Part shown: piece by piece, positions 54,626 to 64,000 of the stretch
Numbering within the stretch: the first letter of the stretch is position 1
Layout of the letters: every line of letters starts with the position of its first letter
Source of the DNA: Halocaridina rubra
Taxonomy: Eukaryota > Arthropoda > Malacostraca > Decapoda > Atyidae
Direction of reading: 5' to 3'
Length of the DNA stretch: 64,000 nt
Assembly (NCBI GenBank): GCA_037179515.1
Contig: JAXCGZ010020813.1
Span: 55,001 to 119,000, forward strand
The notes under the pieces: generated by a model
The model's input: the letters and a program-made list of their open reading frames with translations, nothing else
Databases searched by the model: none
Told to the model about the DNA's origin: nothing
Program-made: the position numbers and the translations under genes

Positions 54626-54833
54626 TTAAGAATAAATTACAAACAACAAACCTAATTGAGGAGACTCTTCACACTCCTCAATGGCACTGTCCAAATTTCC
54701 TGACGCATTAGGAGAATTAGCACTCTCCTCTTCACAAGACTCAATGTCTTCTGAGCATTCTTCATCATCTTTACTCAAATCAAGACATTTCAACAAGTGA
54801 CATGACATGTTCCAGCAGTGATGTATCGTTACC
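54626..54833 (-). CDS. Possible coding exon encoding an acidic segment
   Basis: The minus strand is open and encodes MSCHLLKCLDLSKDDEE followed by a Glu/Ser/Cys-rich acidic run ending in EECEESPQL near 54,650. A possible donor (CAATTAG/GTTTGT) follows. An acceptor-like TTAATCTTCAG lies just upstream at about 54,834-54,844, with the frame open to it, so the exon could be internal, or the ATG at 54,808 could be the start. It may belong to the same gene as the exon at 49,784-51,368, but no intervening exon is proven. The composition bias is stronger evidence than any family match. Confidence 0.35.
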
Positions 54834-54844
54834 TGAAGATTAAG

Positions 54845-57224
54845 TTGTACTGCTACAATTCATGTTTTTAAAGGAGGGCATGTCTATGATTACAAGCAAG
54901 CTAGATAATATGTTGTTTCTTGCATTGGAATAACCCTGAAAAAATTGCTTTGTTAAGGTGACAACTAATTCTGGGTTACTAGTATGTAAAACAAAACTTT
55001 TGTTAACTGTACTATTAACTATATATATACGAGTATAATACCAATAAAATAGGATTCTTCAGCATTCTAAGTGCTTAACACTGGTATCACTTCTTTTAGT
55101 GCATAATCAATATTAATATAGCATTTAATATTTCAAAATAAAATGATACTTCTAAATTGCTGTAAGACATATCATATTGAAAAAATATCATATAAATTTA
55201 TTAAGAAAACTTTTTTGTCCTCAGGTATACTGCAAAAAACAACTGAGAGTTAGTTACCTATAACAAAACATAATCCATCTAAGCCTGTAATGATAAGTCT
55301 TTAAAAATATATATCCCAGGTGATGGATAAAGAATACCTCACTAAGAATCCCTATGTGCCATATGAATCGACTAAAATGGCTAAGAAAGTAAATGCATGG
55401 GAATCATAGTATCTGTGAACATTTTTTTTCTTGCCAAAGACTTGATGAAAAAGTGACGATGAGCAAGGTATGATGAAATCCTGCTGTATACCCTTTCTTA
55501 TTTTGTTATGGCTCTGTGCTGGCTCCAGTGGGATATGGCATCATTCATACAATTTTAAAACTAATATACAATTATTTGGAAACTGCATTAATTATTAAAG
55601 CACTGGCTACAAAAGCTATTAATTTTCAAGCAGGTGAACACTCACCTGAAATGACTAAGCTTTAAAGAAACTATGAAAACGAAGTTTGTCTAATAAGTGC
55701 CATTCTCAATTCCCATACATTAACTTTGATTAAAACGGCTCTACTATATCGCTTTCGAAGTTTACGATAGGGAGAAAGGTGAAAATTTTGGTTTCCAATA
55801 GAAGTGAGTAACCAAACCACCAACATCTAATTATAACCTTATCAAACAGAACATAACGTAACAGAGAAATAATACCTAGAAATGTATCCACTGATCTGGG
55901 GTACCATTGCAAATATATACTGTAATCTCTAACACTGTCACTAGATACTCACAGACAAGAAAAAACGCCTCTGAGGAAGATCACTAAAGAACATTTTTTT
56001 TTTAATTGGTACTGGGTAGGATGATTACCTCTGAGTAAACGCTTACATTTATACAATATGAAAATGTAAAATATTGACAAAATATCTAAAACCACACTAT
56101 TAACAAATCCAATCATTAATACGTTCCTTAAATGGGTAAGAGGTAACATAATAACCCTACCAAAATCTAATCCAAAATGAGCGAGAATGTAAATACTAAA
56201 CCAGCTGTGTTCAGACATTTAACTACTGAGTAGTCATTAGTCTAAGGTATATCAAACATTTTTAAATCTTAGTTACCTGACTCACGTTAGTTACCAGACT
56301 ATAAAGTACCGGCAGTTTATAACTTAACCTTTTATAAATTAAGTACAAAATTACATCTGTATTTACTGTATACTGGCCATCATATTTTCTGTAATGTGTA
56401 ATCACAAAACTGTCAATAACATTTACTCTATAAGGTACGGAGGTCAGAGCCATTATAAATAGTGCAAAACCAATGGAGCACGAAGAAAATAAAATTATAA
56501 CAAACATCTCATAGTAAACATAAAGTATCAAGTATCGTCCACATTAGCTTCGGACCTCCCAATAAACATAAAATACATGGGAACATGGAGACGCATGACT
56601 ACAAATTTACAACTATAAGGTCTTTATTATTGCGAAGGTGATAGTCATTAAGCACAACAAAAACATTGAATAAGAAAATAATAAAATATCCAACCCTCCC
56701 CAAACTTACATCAAATGCATTGGAAACCAGTGATAAATATCCACAAACTTTACATCTGAATGTCATAATAATTTCTCACCTGATGAAAATACAAGGTCGC
56801 GTAGTTGTTGTTGTTGTTGTTGTTATTGTTGACATTGTTAGCAGCGTCATTATTTGCTATTTCTGACAGTTCACACACAAAGTGAATAAATTATGAACCT
56901 TTTCCTATATTTTCGAAATTTTGATTAGCACAAGAGAAAATCTATTAAAAATCACATTAAAAAATAATAAGAAATGCAGAAAAAGAGGTGTGATACTCAT
57001 ATCACCCACTCACACATTCTCTCTTTTTCTCTTCTTTTCCGTTTCGACAGAAGAGTTCTGAAGTTAAATGATTTCTGTGTTAAGAAGTTACACTAAATTA
57101 TGTAAACTAATCAGATAAATATTTGGTCCAGTTTATGTGTGAGACCCTATTGGCTTTGCCTTCAGATAAGAATCGAGAAAATAATTGAAATGATTATTTT
57201 AATTGTTTCAAATATTTTTCAGTC
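54845..57224. other. Non-coding AT-rich interval
   Basis: No recognisable gene. A short (GTT)n microsatellite lies at 56,797-56,833. Frames of 60-90 codons on the minus strand (55,730-56,531) are rich in Ile/Tyr/Leu and look like chance frames. Confidence 0.6.
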
Positions 57225-57417
57225 TTTTGTGGTGGCGTACACAACATCAATGAATAGCCCCAACGTATTCCCTTCGTGTCATAAGAGGCGACTAAAGGTG
57301 GACTGGGCGAGGGGACTGGGAATCCCCCCCCTTGTATTAACTTCCCGCGAGACATCAAAGAAGAAGGGGGGTAGAGGGGAGAGTAACTTCTCCCAAAACT
57401 CTAGTTTTGGGGTGATT

Positions 57418-57813
57418 ACCTAATTGTGTTTACGGGAAAGAGCCCAAAGCTCGTATCTTCCCGTCTCCTGATCGGTTCCATTTTATACTTAGTGATACTT
57501 ATCGTACCTGTCCTTAAAACTATGGATTGAGATAGCATTAACTACCTCCTCGCTTAGCCATTTCCAATTATCAACTACTCTTACACTGAAAAAGTATTTC
57601 CTTACATCCTGCAAAGAAGTTTTCTTACGAAGCTTCAAACTATGACCTCTAGTTCTAGAGCCTGCCATATCAAAATATCGATCTTATCCACTCTATCATA
57701 ACCATGAAGGAATTTAAAGACTGTCACCATATCCCCCCTCAATCTTCTAACTTCGAGTGATGGTAAGTCTAATTCCCTCAGCCTCTCATCATAACTGAGA
57801 TTACGTATTTCTT
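57418..57813 (-). mobile_element. Array-family LINE, short 5'-truncated insertion in RTE copy 2
   Basis: The minus strand encodes only the last ~100 codons (IRNLSYDERLRELDL to SLKLRKKTSLQDVRK and beyond) plus the 3' UTR, with a single tail unit ATTACCTAATTGTG at the left. Copy 1 of the RTE at 33,890-33,910 shows the uninterrupted site TTTTGGGGTGTCTAAATG. The insertion therefore lies after GGGGTG, with at most a 3-bp duplication (GTG). This defines both ends of the inserted element exactly. Confidence 0.9.
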
Positions 57814-60676
57814 GTGTCTAAATGTGTGTGGTTGTAGTACGATAGAGAGCAAAAGATGTGAGATTGGATATATGTTTGGGAGGAGGAGGATGGATGTATT
57901 GGCATTGTGTGATACGAAGATGAAAGGAAAAGGAGAAGTGGCATTTGGTGATGTGACAGGTAGGGTGTCTGGGGTTGAAAGGGGAAGTGCGAGAGAAGGT
58001 GTGGCATTATTGCTGAGTGAATGGATGGTAAATAAGATGGTGGAATGGAAAGAAGAGTCATCTAGGCTGATGTGGGTGAGGGCTAGGATAGGTAGGGAAT
58101 ATTGGGCTTTTGTTAGTGCGTGTGGGCCAGGATGTGAAAGTGAGGAAGAGCGGTATGAATTCTGGAATGAGTTAACTAGGTGTGTGGATGGTCTGAGTAG
58201 AAGGAACTATGTAGTTGTGTTGGGTGACTTGAATGCCAGAGTGGGTGATGGAGATGTAGAAACAATTGTAGGAAAGTATGGGGTACCAGGTGGGAATGAG
58301 AGTGGCGAGAGACTGTTAGATCTGTGTGTGGAGCAAGAGTTGGTGATAAGTTATAGTTTTTTCAAGAAGTTAATAAATAAGTATACATGGATGAGAGTGG
58401 CAAATGGAAGAGTGAAAGAAAGAGCATTGATGGATTATGTGTTGGTAGCAAAGAGCATGATTGGTAGAGTGGAAGATGTGCATGCATTTAGGGGTGTGGC
58501 TGCTGGGATGTCTGATCATTTTTTGGTTGAAGCAAATGTGGTAGTAGCAGAAGAGTGGGGAAATAGAGTGGGAGGAGGTAGAAGGGAAATGGTGAGGGTG
58601 AAAGAGTTGAAAAAGCCAGAGAAGAGACAGGAATATCAGGACAGGTTGAAAGTGGAATATGACAGGGTGAAAGAAAGAGAAGTTGGGGAGTTAGAGGAGG
58701 AATGGGGGTTGATGAAAGAATGTTTTGTGGGACATGCAAGTGATGTGTGTGGAAAGAGATTTGTTGGAGGTGGCATGAGGGGGGGGGGGCAGAGTGGTGG
58801 AATGAAGGGGTGAAAATGAAGGTGGAAGCGAAAAAGTGGGCTTTTGAGGAATGGCTGCAGTGTAACAGTAGGGAGAAGTATGAAAGATATAGAGAGAAAA
58901 ATGTGGAAACCAAGCGGACGGTAGAGGAAGAGAAGAGGTTGGAAAATGTTAGGTGGGGACAGGATATTAGTAGGAGGATAAATAGAAGTTTTGGAAAGAA
59001 GTGAAGAGAGTAAGGTAGGGTGGATCGAGGATGGAAGAGACAAGATGTGAATGGACATATGTTAAGAAGGAACGATGCAAGGAAAAGATGGGCAGCATAT
59101 TTTGAGTGGTTGCTGAATGTTGAGGAAGATAGAGAGGCAGCTATAGTGGCAGTGGGGGGGGTGTTCAAGTGCCAGTAATGGGAGATGAAAATGAGAGAGA
59201 GATTATAAGAGAGGAGGTGAAAAGGGTATTGTATGAAGTGAAAGCAGGTAAAGCTCCTGAAATGGATGGTGTGAAAGCGGAGATGTTGGAAGAAGGTGGT
59301 GTGACTACATTGGAATGGTTAGTGAGAGTATTTAATATATTCTTTATGTTGTTAATTGTGCCAGTGGAATGGGTGATTGCTTGTATAAAGTCCCTATACA
59401 AAGGTAAGGGAGGTATGTATGAATGCACACATTTTAGGGGTATAAATTTGTTGAGTGTGGTAGATAAAGTGTATGGTAGGATACTGAGTAATATGATTAG
59501 AGTTAAGACAAAAAATGTGATTGCGGAAGTGCAGAGTGGTTTTAGGAGAGGTAGATGTTGTATAGATCAGATTTTTATAGTTAGGCAGTTATGTGAGAAA
59601 TATTTAGCAAAGGGCAAGGTTGTGTATTTTGCATTTTTGGGTCTGGAGAAAGTGTATGATAGAGTTGATAGAGAGGCAATGTGGAATGTTTTGAGGTTAT
59701 ATGGAATTGATGGTAAACTGTTGCATGCAGTGATGAGTTTGTATGAGGGTCGTAGAGCTTGTATTAGGGTAGGGAATGAAGTGAGTGAGTGGTTTCCAGT
59801 GAGTGTGGGACTGAGACAGGGATGCGTTATGTCACCATGGCTGTTCAATTTGTATATTGATGGAGTCGTAAGAGAGGTGAATGAGCGAGTGCGTGGTCGA
59901 GGTTTGAGAATGGTAGATGGGGATGGTAACGAGTGGGAGCTGAATCAGTTGCTTTTTGCAGATGATAGTGTGGTGGTGGCAGATTCAGAGAAGAAGCTGT
60001 GTCATTTAGTGTCAGAATTTGGATTATGAGGTATACAATAAATGAGGATGGTGCTGGATTGAATGTTATGTTGAATGGAGAGACACTTGAGGAAGTTGAT
60101 CAGTTTAAGTATTTAGGCTCGGTTTTAGCTGCAAGTGGTGGAGTGGAAGCAGATGTGCGACACAGAGTGAATGAAGGACGTAAAGTGTTGGGTGCAGTGA
60201 AAGGAGTGATGAAGAATAGAGGGTTGTAAATGCATGTTAAAATAATTTTGTATGAGAAAGTGGTTGTGCCAACTGTGATGTATGGATCAGAGTTATGGGG
60301 TATGAAAGTAAGTTAGGGACGGAAACTAAATGTGTTTGAGATGAAAGGCCTGAGGAGTATGATTGGTGTATTTCGGTTGGATAGGGTTAGGAATGAAGTG
60401 GTGAGAGCAAGAACGGGTGTGAGAAGAGAATTTGCAGCCAGATTAGATATGAATGTGCTGAGATGGTTTGGCCATGTGGAAAGGATGAATGATGAAAGAC
60501 TGCTGAAAAAGGTGATGAATGCAAGAGTTGATGGGAGAAATGCTAGAGGGAGGCCTAGGTTTGGCTGGATGGATGGAGTAAAGAGAGCCCTGAATGATAG
60601 GAGGATGGATGTGAGGGAAGCAAGTGAGTGTGCTAGGAATAGGAGTGAGTGGCGAGCAATTGTGACGCAGCTCTGA
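57812..60676 (+). pseudogene. RTE endonuclease-reverse transcriptase, broken ORF of copy 2
   Basis: Positions 57,812-58,813 encode a longer endonuclease than in copy 1 (CLNVCGC, LCDTKMKGKGE, VVVLGDLNARVGDG, YTWMRVANGR, ALMDYVLVAKS, SDHFLVEA). A G-run expansion at about 58,781-58,790 shifts the frame. Positions 58,747-59,004 carry the linker. Positions 59,169-60,029 give RT (FRGINLLSVVDKVYGRI, FLGLEKVYDRVD with the catalytic-region Asp replaced by Gly at FLG, GLRQGCVMSPW, FADDSVVVADS). A deletion near 60,020 removes about 50 bp, then 59,999-60,229 and 60,332-60,676 give the C-terminus. It is inactive. Confidence 0.85.
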
Positions 60677-60935
60677 TGGGCATCTGTTGTTACCACGGGG
60701 CTGCATCTAACAGAGGTAGCCCTATGGTAGGGGGCAGTATTAGAGTTGGCAGTTATGAAGCGATACAGGTTGTGGAAGATCCGGGAGGATGGGCTGTGGC
60801 ACTCCAGCAGTGCCATCTGAACGGTCGCTAGCTCACTCGTCATTGCCCATAGAGCAAAGTAATCCCCTTATTGTTTCTTTTTTTGATGTCGGCTACCCCC
60901 CAATTGGGGGAGACAGCCAAGGTGGATAGATAGTT

Positions 60936-61229
60936 TTGTATTTACATTTGATTCGCTTATTTGTTTGCATTGAAAAGATTTTAACTTTATCAAATACGCT
61001 TGTTTACCTAGTAATAGTATTAGTTATGAAATATATATCAATAAATAATATTAGTATTTCTGAGTTCGACAAGTATTTTAGAATTTGGAAAATCTTCTAA
61101 GTCTTCAAATCCTCGAGTTCTGAGAATCCGAGATTTCGCCGTATCTCTGGACCAAGTAGATAAAAACGTAAACACGGAAAGTAAATGTTTATCTTTGACC
61201 CAGTTCTGGACTAATTGACAGGTATAGGA
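60936..61229. other. Non-coding stretch
   Basis: AT-rich sequence with no recognised feature between the RTE copy and the dispersed repeat. Confidence 0.6.
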
Positions 61230-61655
61230 TTCTTCAGATCGAGGGTCCGTGGCCCGCCACGGTCTGAGGATAGAAAGGGCATTCACTCAGGATATCTGTC
61301 ACACTTGCCAAAACGAAAGTCCTTCGCAAAAAGGCACCTTCCTGACCCTTGGTAGAAAAGGGAGTCCTTGAAGTAAAACTGATCACATATCAGATGGAGG
61401 GGGGTGTTGACATGAGATGAAGTGATGGGTGGGAGTGAACCAGCTACGGTTGTCGGTCCTCACTTCGGAGGACCCTTGCCTACTTACCCTATTGTTGGCC
61501 GTAGCAGTGTGATGCGGAGGAAGGGATTTTGGCGATCTTTTATCCCCAATGAGCGTAGAGGAGTTATTAGGAGGTGAATAGGCTTATGGTGAATAATTGT
61601 ACTTTGACATGACCATCCCACTGACAAGGGAGATTGCGACCATTGTAAATGTATG
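61230..61655 (+). repeat. Dispersed repeat, longest copy (SINE-like)
   Basis: The left half (CGCCACGGTCTGAGGATAG, GGCATTCACTCAGG, GGTAGAAAAGGGAGTCC) is related to 42,920-43,070. The right half (GAGATGAAGTGATGGG, CTTACCCTATTGTTGGCCG, GACAAGGGAGATTGC) is related to 38,985-39,260. The two short copies are therefore parts of one ~430-bp element. The left end of the family (at 42,880) has a pol III B-box-like GTTCGAGAC, which suggests a tRNA-derived SINE. Confidence 0.5.
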
Positions 61656-62560
61656 AATTATTCAGTTAAGAGTTCTTCTTCAAATGGAAAACGTGCTTTA
61701 ATTATCTACAGTTTAGTAAATGTTCACCTTCACACCCCAATTAGGAAAAGTAAAAGTTTACTTTCACACATCCAACAAGTAAATTAATAATACAGAACAT
61801 TGATAAATATCTGAAAATAATACCATATAATTTCATAACTACAAAGTATCCAGTTCATATATATTTAATTTTGATTGCATACAGAATGAAATAAACTTAC
61901 CCTCCGTTCAGTAAGTGTAATTTATGTAATATGGTATAGAAAATTCTTTTACGATACAGAATTCATATGATTAATTTTTTCTCTTTCAGTTGGTGTGTAC
62001 ATAATGAGCATCACTTCACTATGGTCATTAGCTTTAGGAGCTTGCTGCACAAGTTATTGAATGAGGTGCAGAGAGATGAACTGACTCCAGTTTGAATTTT
62101 TAGAGAAAAACTTGAAGTAGAATACAAACCTGTTCGGGTTTTCATAAATGCTGAAATGTATGTGATTTATTTTTTTCATTATATATCTCCTTTCCATAGT
62201 CACAAAGTAAGAAGGAAAAAGCCTTTTTTTTATATTGCATAATAAATAATTTCTTCGAGTTAGTTATAGATGATATCACATGAGATCTTAAAATTATTAG
62301 CTAAGTAGATTTAATTCCCTATAAGAAAGGCATATTATTATCTATAAAGGAGATATATTAATATTTTGCATGTTTACCTTTCAAAAATTAGGAGATATAC
62401 TGTATCTTTTTGAAAATTTATATGATGCGCTTCTTGTGTATTATCTTGAATCTAAAAGTATGATAGTCAGAAATAAGTTTTCCTGTACTGTATTTAATCT
62501 GTGGGATAGCTATAATTTTCCATAAGAGTCCCAAAAGGTCTTAGATATCCTGTTTTGTAG
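61656..62560. other. Non-coding sequence upstream of the ten-finger gene
   Basis: Probably intron and upstream exon(s) of the zinc-finger gene that follows. An acceptor (TATCCTGTTTTGTAG) ends at 62,560. No upstream exon could be identified. Confidence 0.5.
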
Positions 62561-63804
62561 ACAAAGCAAGTGAAGAGAATAGAAGTATGGAATTGGAAGT
62601 TAAAAATGACAATGAAGAAAATGCTTTTTCATGTAATATTTGCAAGGCCACCTTCCCATCTGAAGAACATTTATTGAGCCATTCGGCAATGCACTCGTCA
62701 AAGAATCCTAACGAGTGCAACATATGCCATAAAGTTTTCACGAGAAAACATACCTTGAAAACGCATTTATTCATCCATAGTGGAGAAAAACCTCACGAGT
62801 GCAATGTATGCCATAAGTTTTTTGCCCAGAAAAGGCACTTGAAAAGACATACTCTGATTCATAGTGGAGAAAAGGCCTATCACTGCAATAGTTGCCCAAA
62901 ATCGTTCATTGATGAGCAGCAGTTGAGAAGACATTCTTTCGTTCATAGTAAACTGAAACCTCACATCTGCAGTGTCTGCCAGAAAGCCTTCAGTGACAAG
63001 CGAAATTTGAATACTCATTCTTTTATCCATGGCGGGATAAAACCTCACATTTGCAACATTTGTAATAAAGGCTTTGCTAGGAGACACCTGCTGAAACTTC
63101 ACTCATTATCTCACAGTACAGAAAGACCTTATGTATGTAATATATGCAATAGAGCTTTCACTTTAAAGGGAGGTTTGACATCTCACACCTTAGTTCATAA
63201 AGAAGAGAAACTGAGGCTTTTTAGTTGTAGCATTTGTGGCAAGTCTTTCACTCACAACTATATCTTGAAGAGACATTTGATAATTCACAGTGGTGAGAAA
63301 CCTTACATTTGCGACATTTGCCATAAGTTATTTTTGCGAAAAGGGGACTTACAAAAGCACATGCTAATTCACAGTGCAGAAAAACCATTTGCTTGTAATA
63401 TTTGTAGTAAAGGTTTCATTGAAAAAGGAAAATTGAAGAGACATTTCAAAATTCATAGTGGAGAGGGGTATTATCCTTGTGTAGTATGCCTTATGCTGTT
63501 CCAGAGAGACTGCTTAAGAGAAGTAAATTGTGTTGGTAAAGAAGAACCGGCACTTGCGTGTGAAAGTTGTTATCGAGCAGCTCCTGCTGGAGGAATCATC
63601 ATAACCTCCACCCAGAATAATAAAGAAGATTGCTCTTTCACCACACAGATTAGTGAAGACCTGCTTATGACATCTGCTGGTGAGGAAGACGGCAATGTGG
63701 TTTATATGAATGAAAGTGATCATGTGAAAGATGAAATATTTAATGAAATTGGTGATTGTGATGCAATTTTCTTAAACGTTGAAACCGAGTTAGGCTGTTC
63801 ATGA
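62561..63804 (+). CDS. C2H2 zinc-finger protein, ten fingers plus C-terminal Cys module
   Basis: The exon begins after a good acceptor (CCTGTTTTGTAG, ending 62,560). The first ATG is at 62,587, giving 405 aa, and the frame is open back to the acceptor (KASEENRS), so a longer N-terminus is possible. Ten C2H2 fingers occupy residues 14-290 with HSGEKP-type linkers, typical of DNA-binding regulators. After finger ten comes C298-x2-C301-x7-C309-x15-C325-x2-C328, the same non-C2H2 module as in the protein at 40,544. The acidic tail has DHVKDE, a SUMO-site-like match, in the position corresponding to VYIKEE. The two genes are likely paralogs in opposite orientation, 21 kb apart. Targets are unknown. 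Confidence 0.88.
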
Positions 63805-64000
63805 GTAGATTTATCTTAAAATTGCAAGAAAAGACGATCATTTATAAATTTTCTCGAAGTTGATGACGTTCATTTCTTATAGCCATTTTATTTTATATTG
63901 CAATTACCTTAATTAACGATATAATGTTTTGTACAGTATCAAAGAGAAGAGAGCTGAAATATTAGTTTGTAATATAGTGAGAATAGATCTAGGTATGCAA
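63805..64000 (+). other. Probable 3' UTR of the ten-finger gene
   Basis: AT-rich sequence follows the TGA at 63,802-63,804. No canonical AATAAA is visible before the window ends. Confidence 0.45.

Larger units (their letters stand above)
57225..60935 (+). mobile_element. RTE-clade LINE (family 2), copy 2, with nested LINE insertion
   Basis: The element shows the same order as copy 1 at 33,709-37,066: the 5' leader with CGTATTCCCTTCGTGTCATAAG, endonuclease, RT, the same 3' UTR (GGGCATCTGTTGTTACCACGG), and the terminal hairpin at 60,891-60,918. A tail GGTGGATAGATAG follows. It is interrupted at 57,418-57,813 by a 5'-truncated copy of the array LINE on the opposite strand. Confidence 0.85.

Noticed and set aside
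55730..56531. Several minus-strand frames of 60-89 codons
   Set aside because: Their Ile/Tyr/Leu-rich composition is that expected from AT-rich non-coding DNA, with no conserved pattern.

Overview
This window looks like the nuclear genome of an arthropod, most likely a decapod crustacean (shrimp or crab). The grounds are genes with introns (a cuticle protein gene with GT/AG splice sites), a Tweedle/DUF243-type cuticle protein, two C2H2 zinc-finger genes, AT-rich intergenic DNA, very long (AT)n, (GT)n and (GA)n microsatellites, and a heavy load of non-LTR retrotransposons (LINEs) from at least four families. The species assignment is inference; nothing here is bacterial.

Positions 1-26,703 are almost entirely a head-to-tail array of about eleven copies (called A-K here) of one CR1/L2-like LINE family, all on the minus strand. 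Copy H (16,014-19,874) is the longest and carries ORF1 (coiled coil plus RRM-like region) overlapping ORF2 (endonuclease plus reverse transcriptase). Copy I has an uninterrupted ORF2 of about 940 codons. Copies D-G repeat with a ~2.56 kb period and one shared junction. D, E and F also share the same two nonsense mutations, so that block grew by DNA-level tandem duplication rather than by independent retrotransposition. Copies I-K repeat with a ~3.0 kb period and a different shared junction. Copy C is a recombinant of B and D. An RTE-type LINE (288-1379, plus strand) is inserted in copy A with a 6-bp target duplication. The array ends in a compound (TG)(TA)(GA) microsatellite.

Positions 27,156-28,824 hold a two-exon secreted cuticle-type gene (Tweedle/DUF243-like) with a TATA box. 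From 29.1 to 31.6 kb there is a plus-strand copy of the array LINE interrupted by a minus-strand L2/Daphne-like LINE. An RTE-clade LINE (family 2) occupies 33.7-37.07 kb and has a second copy at 57.2-60.95 kb; the second copy carries a short nested insertion of the array LINE whose empty site is visible in the first. A CR1 element with an intact ORF2 of 1,023 aa and an 8-bp tail repeat lies at 43.92-47.46 kb, next to a MITE-like element with 41-bp inverted repeats.

Likely host genes are the Tweedle-like gene, a six-finger C2H2 protein (minus, 40,544-41,515), the last exon of an unidentified Ser/Asp-rich nuclear-looking protein (minus, 49,784-51,368), a possible acidic exon (about 54,626-54,833, minus), and a ten-finger C2H2 protein (plus, 62,561-63,804). 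The two zinc-finger proteins share an unusual C-terminal five-cysteine module and look like paralogs. The remaining sequence is AT-rich non-coding DNA with old SINE-like and RTE fragments and one degenerate ~65-bp minisatellite.

The observations most worth following are a candidate -1 ribosomal frameshift site joining ORF1 to an ATG-less ORF2 in the array LINE (18,989-18,995), the array with its recombination history, and the shared five-cysteine module.
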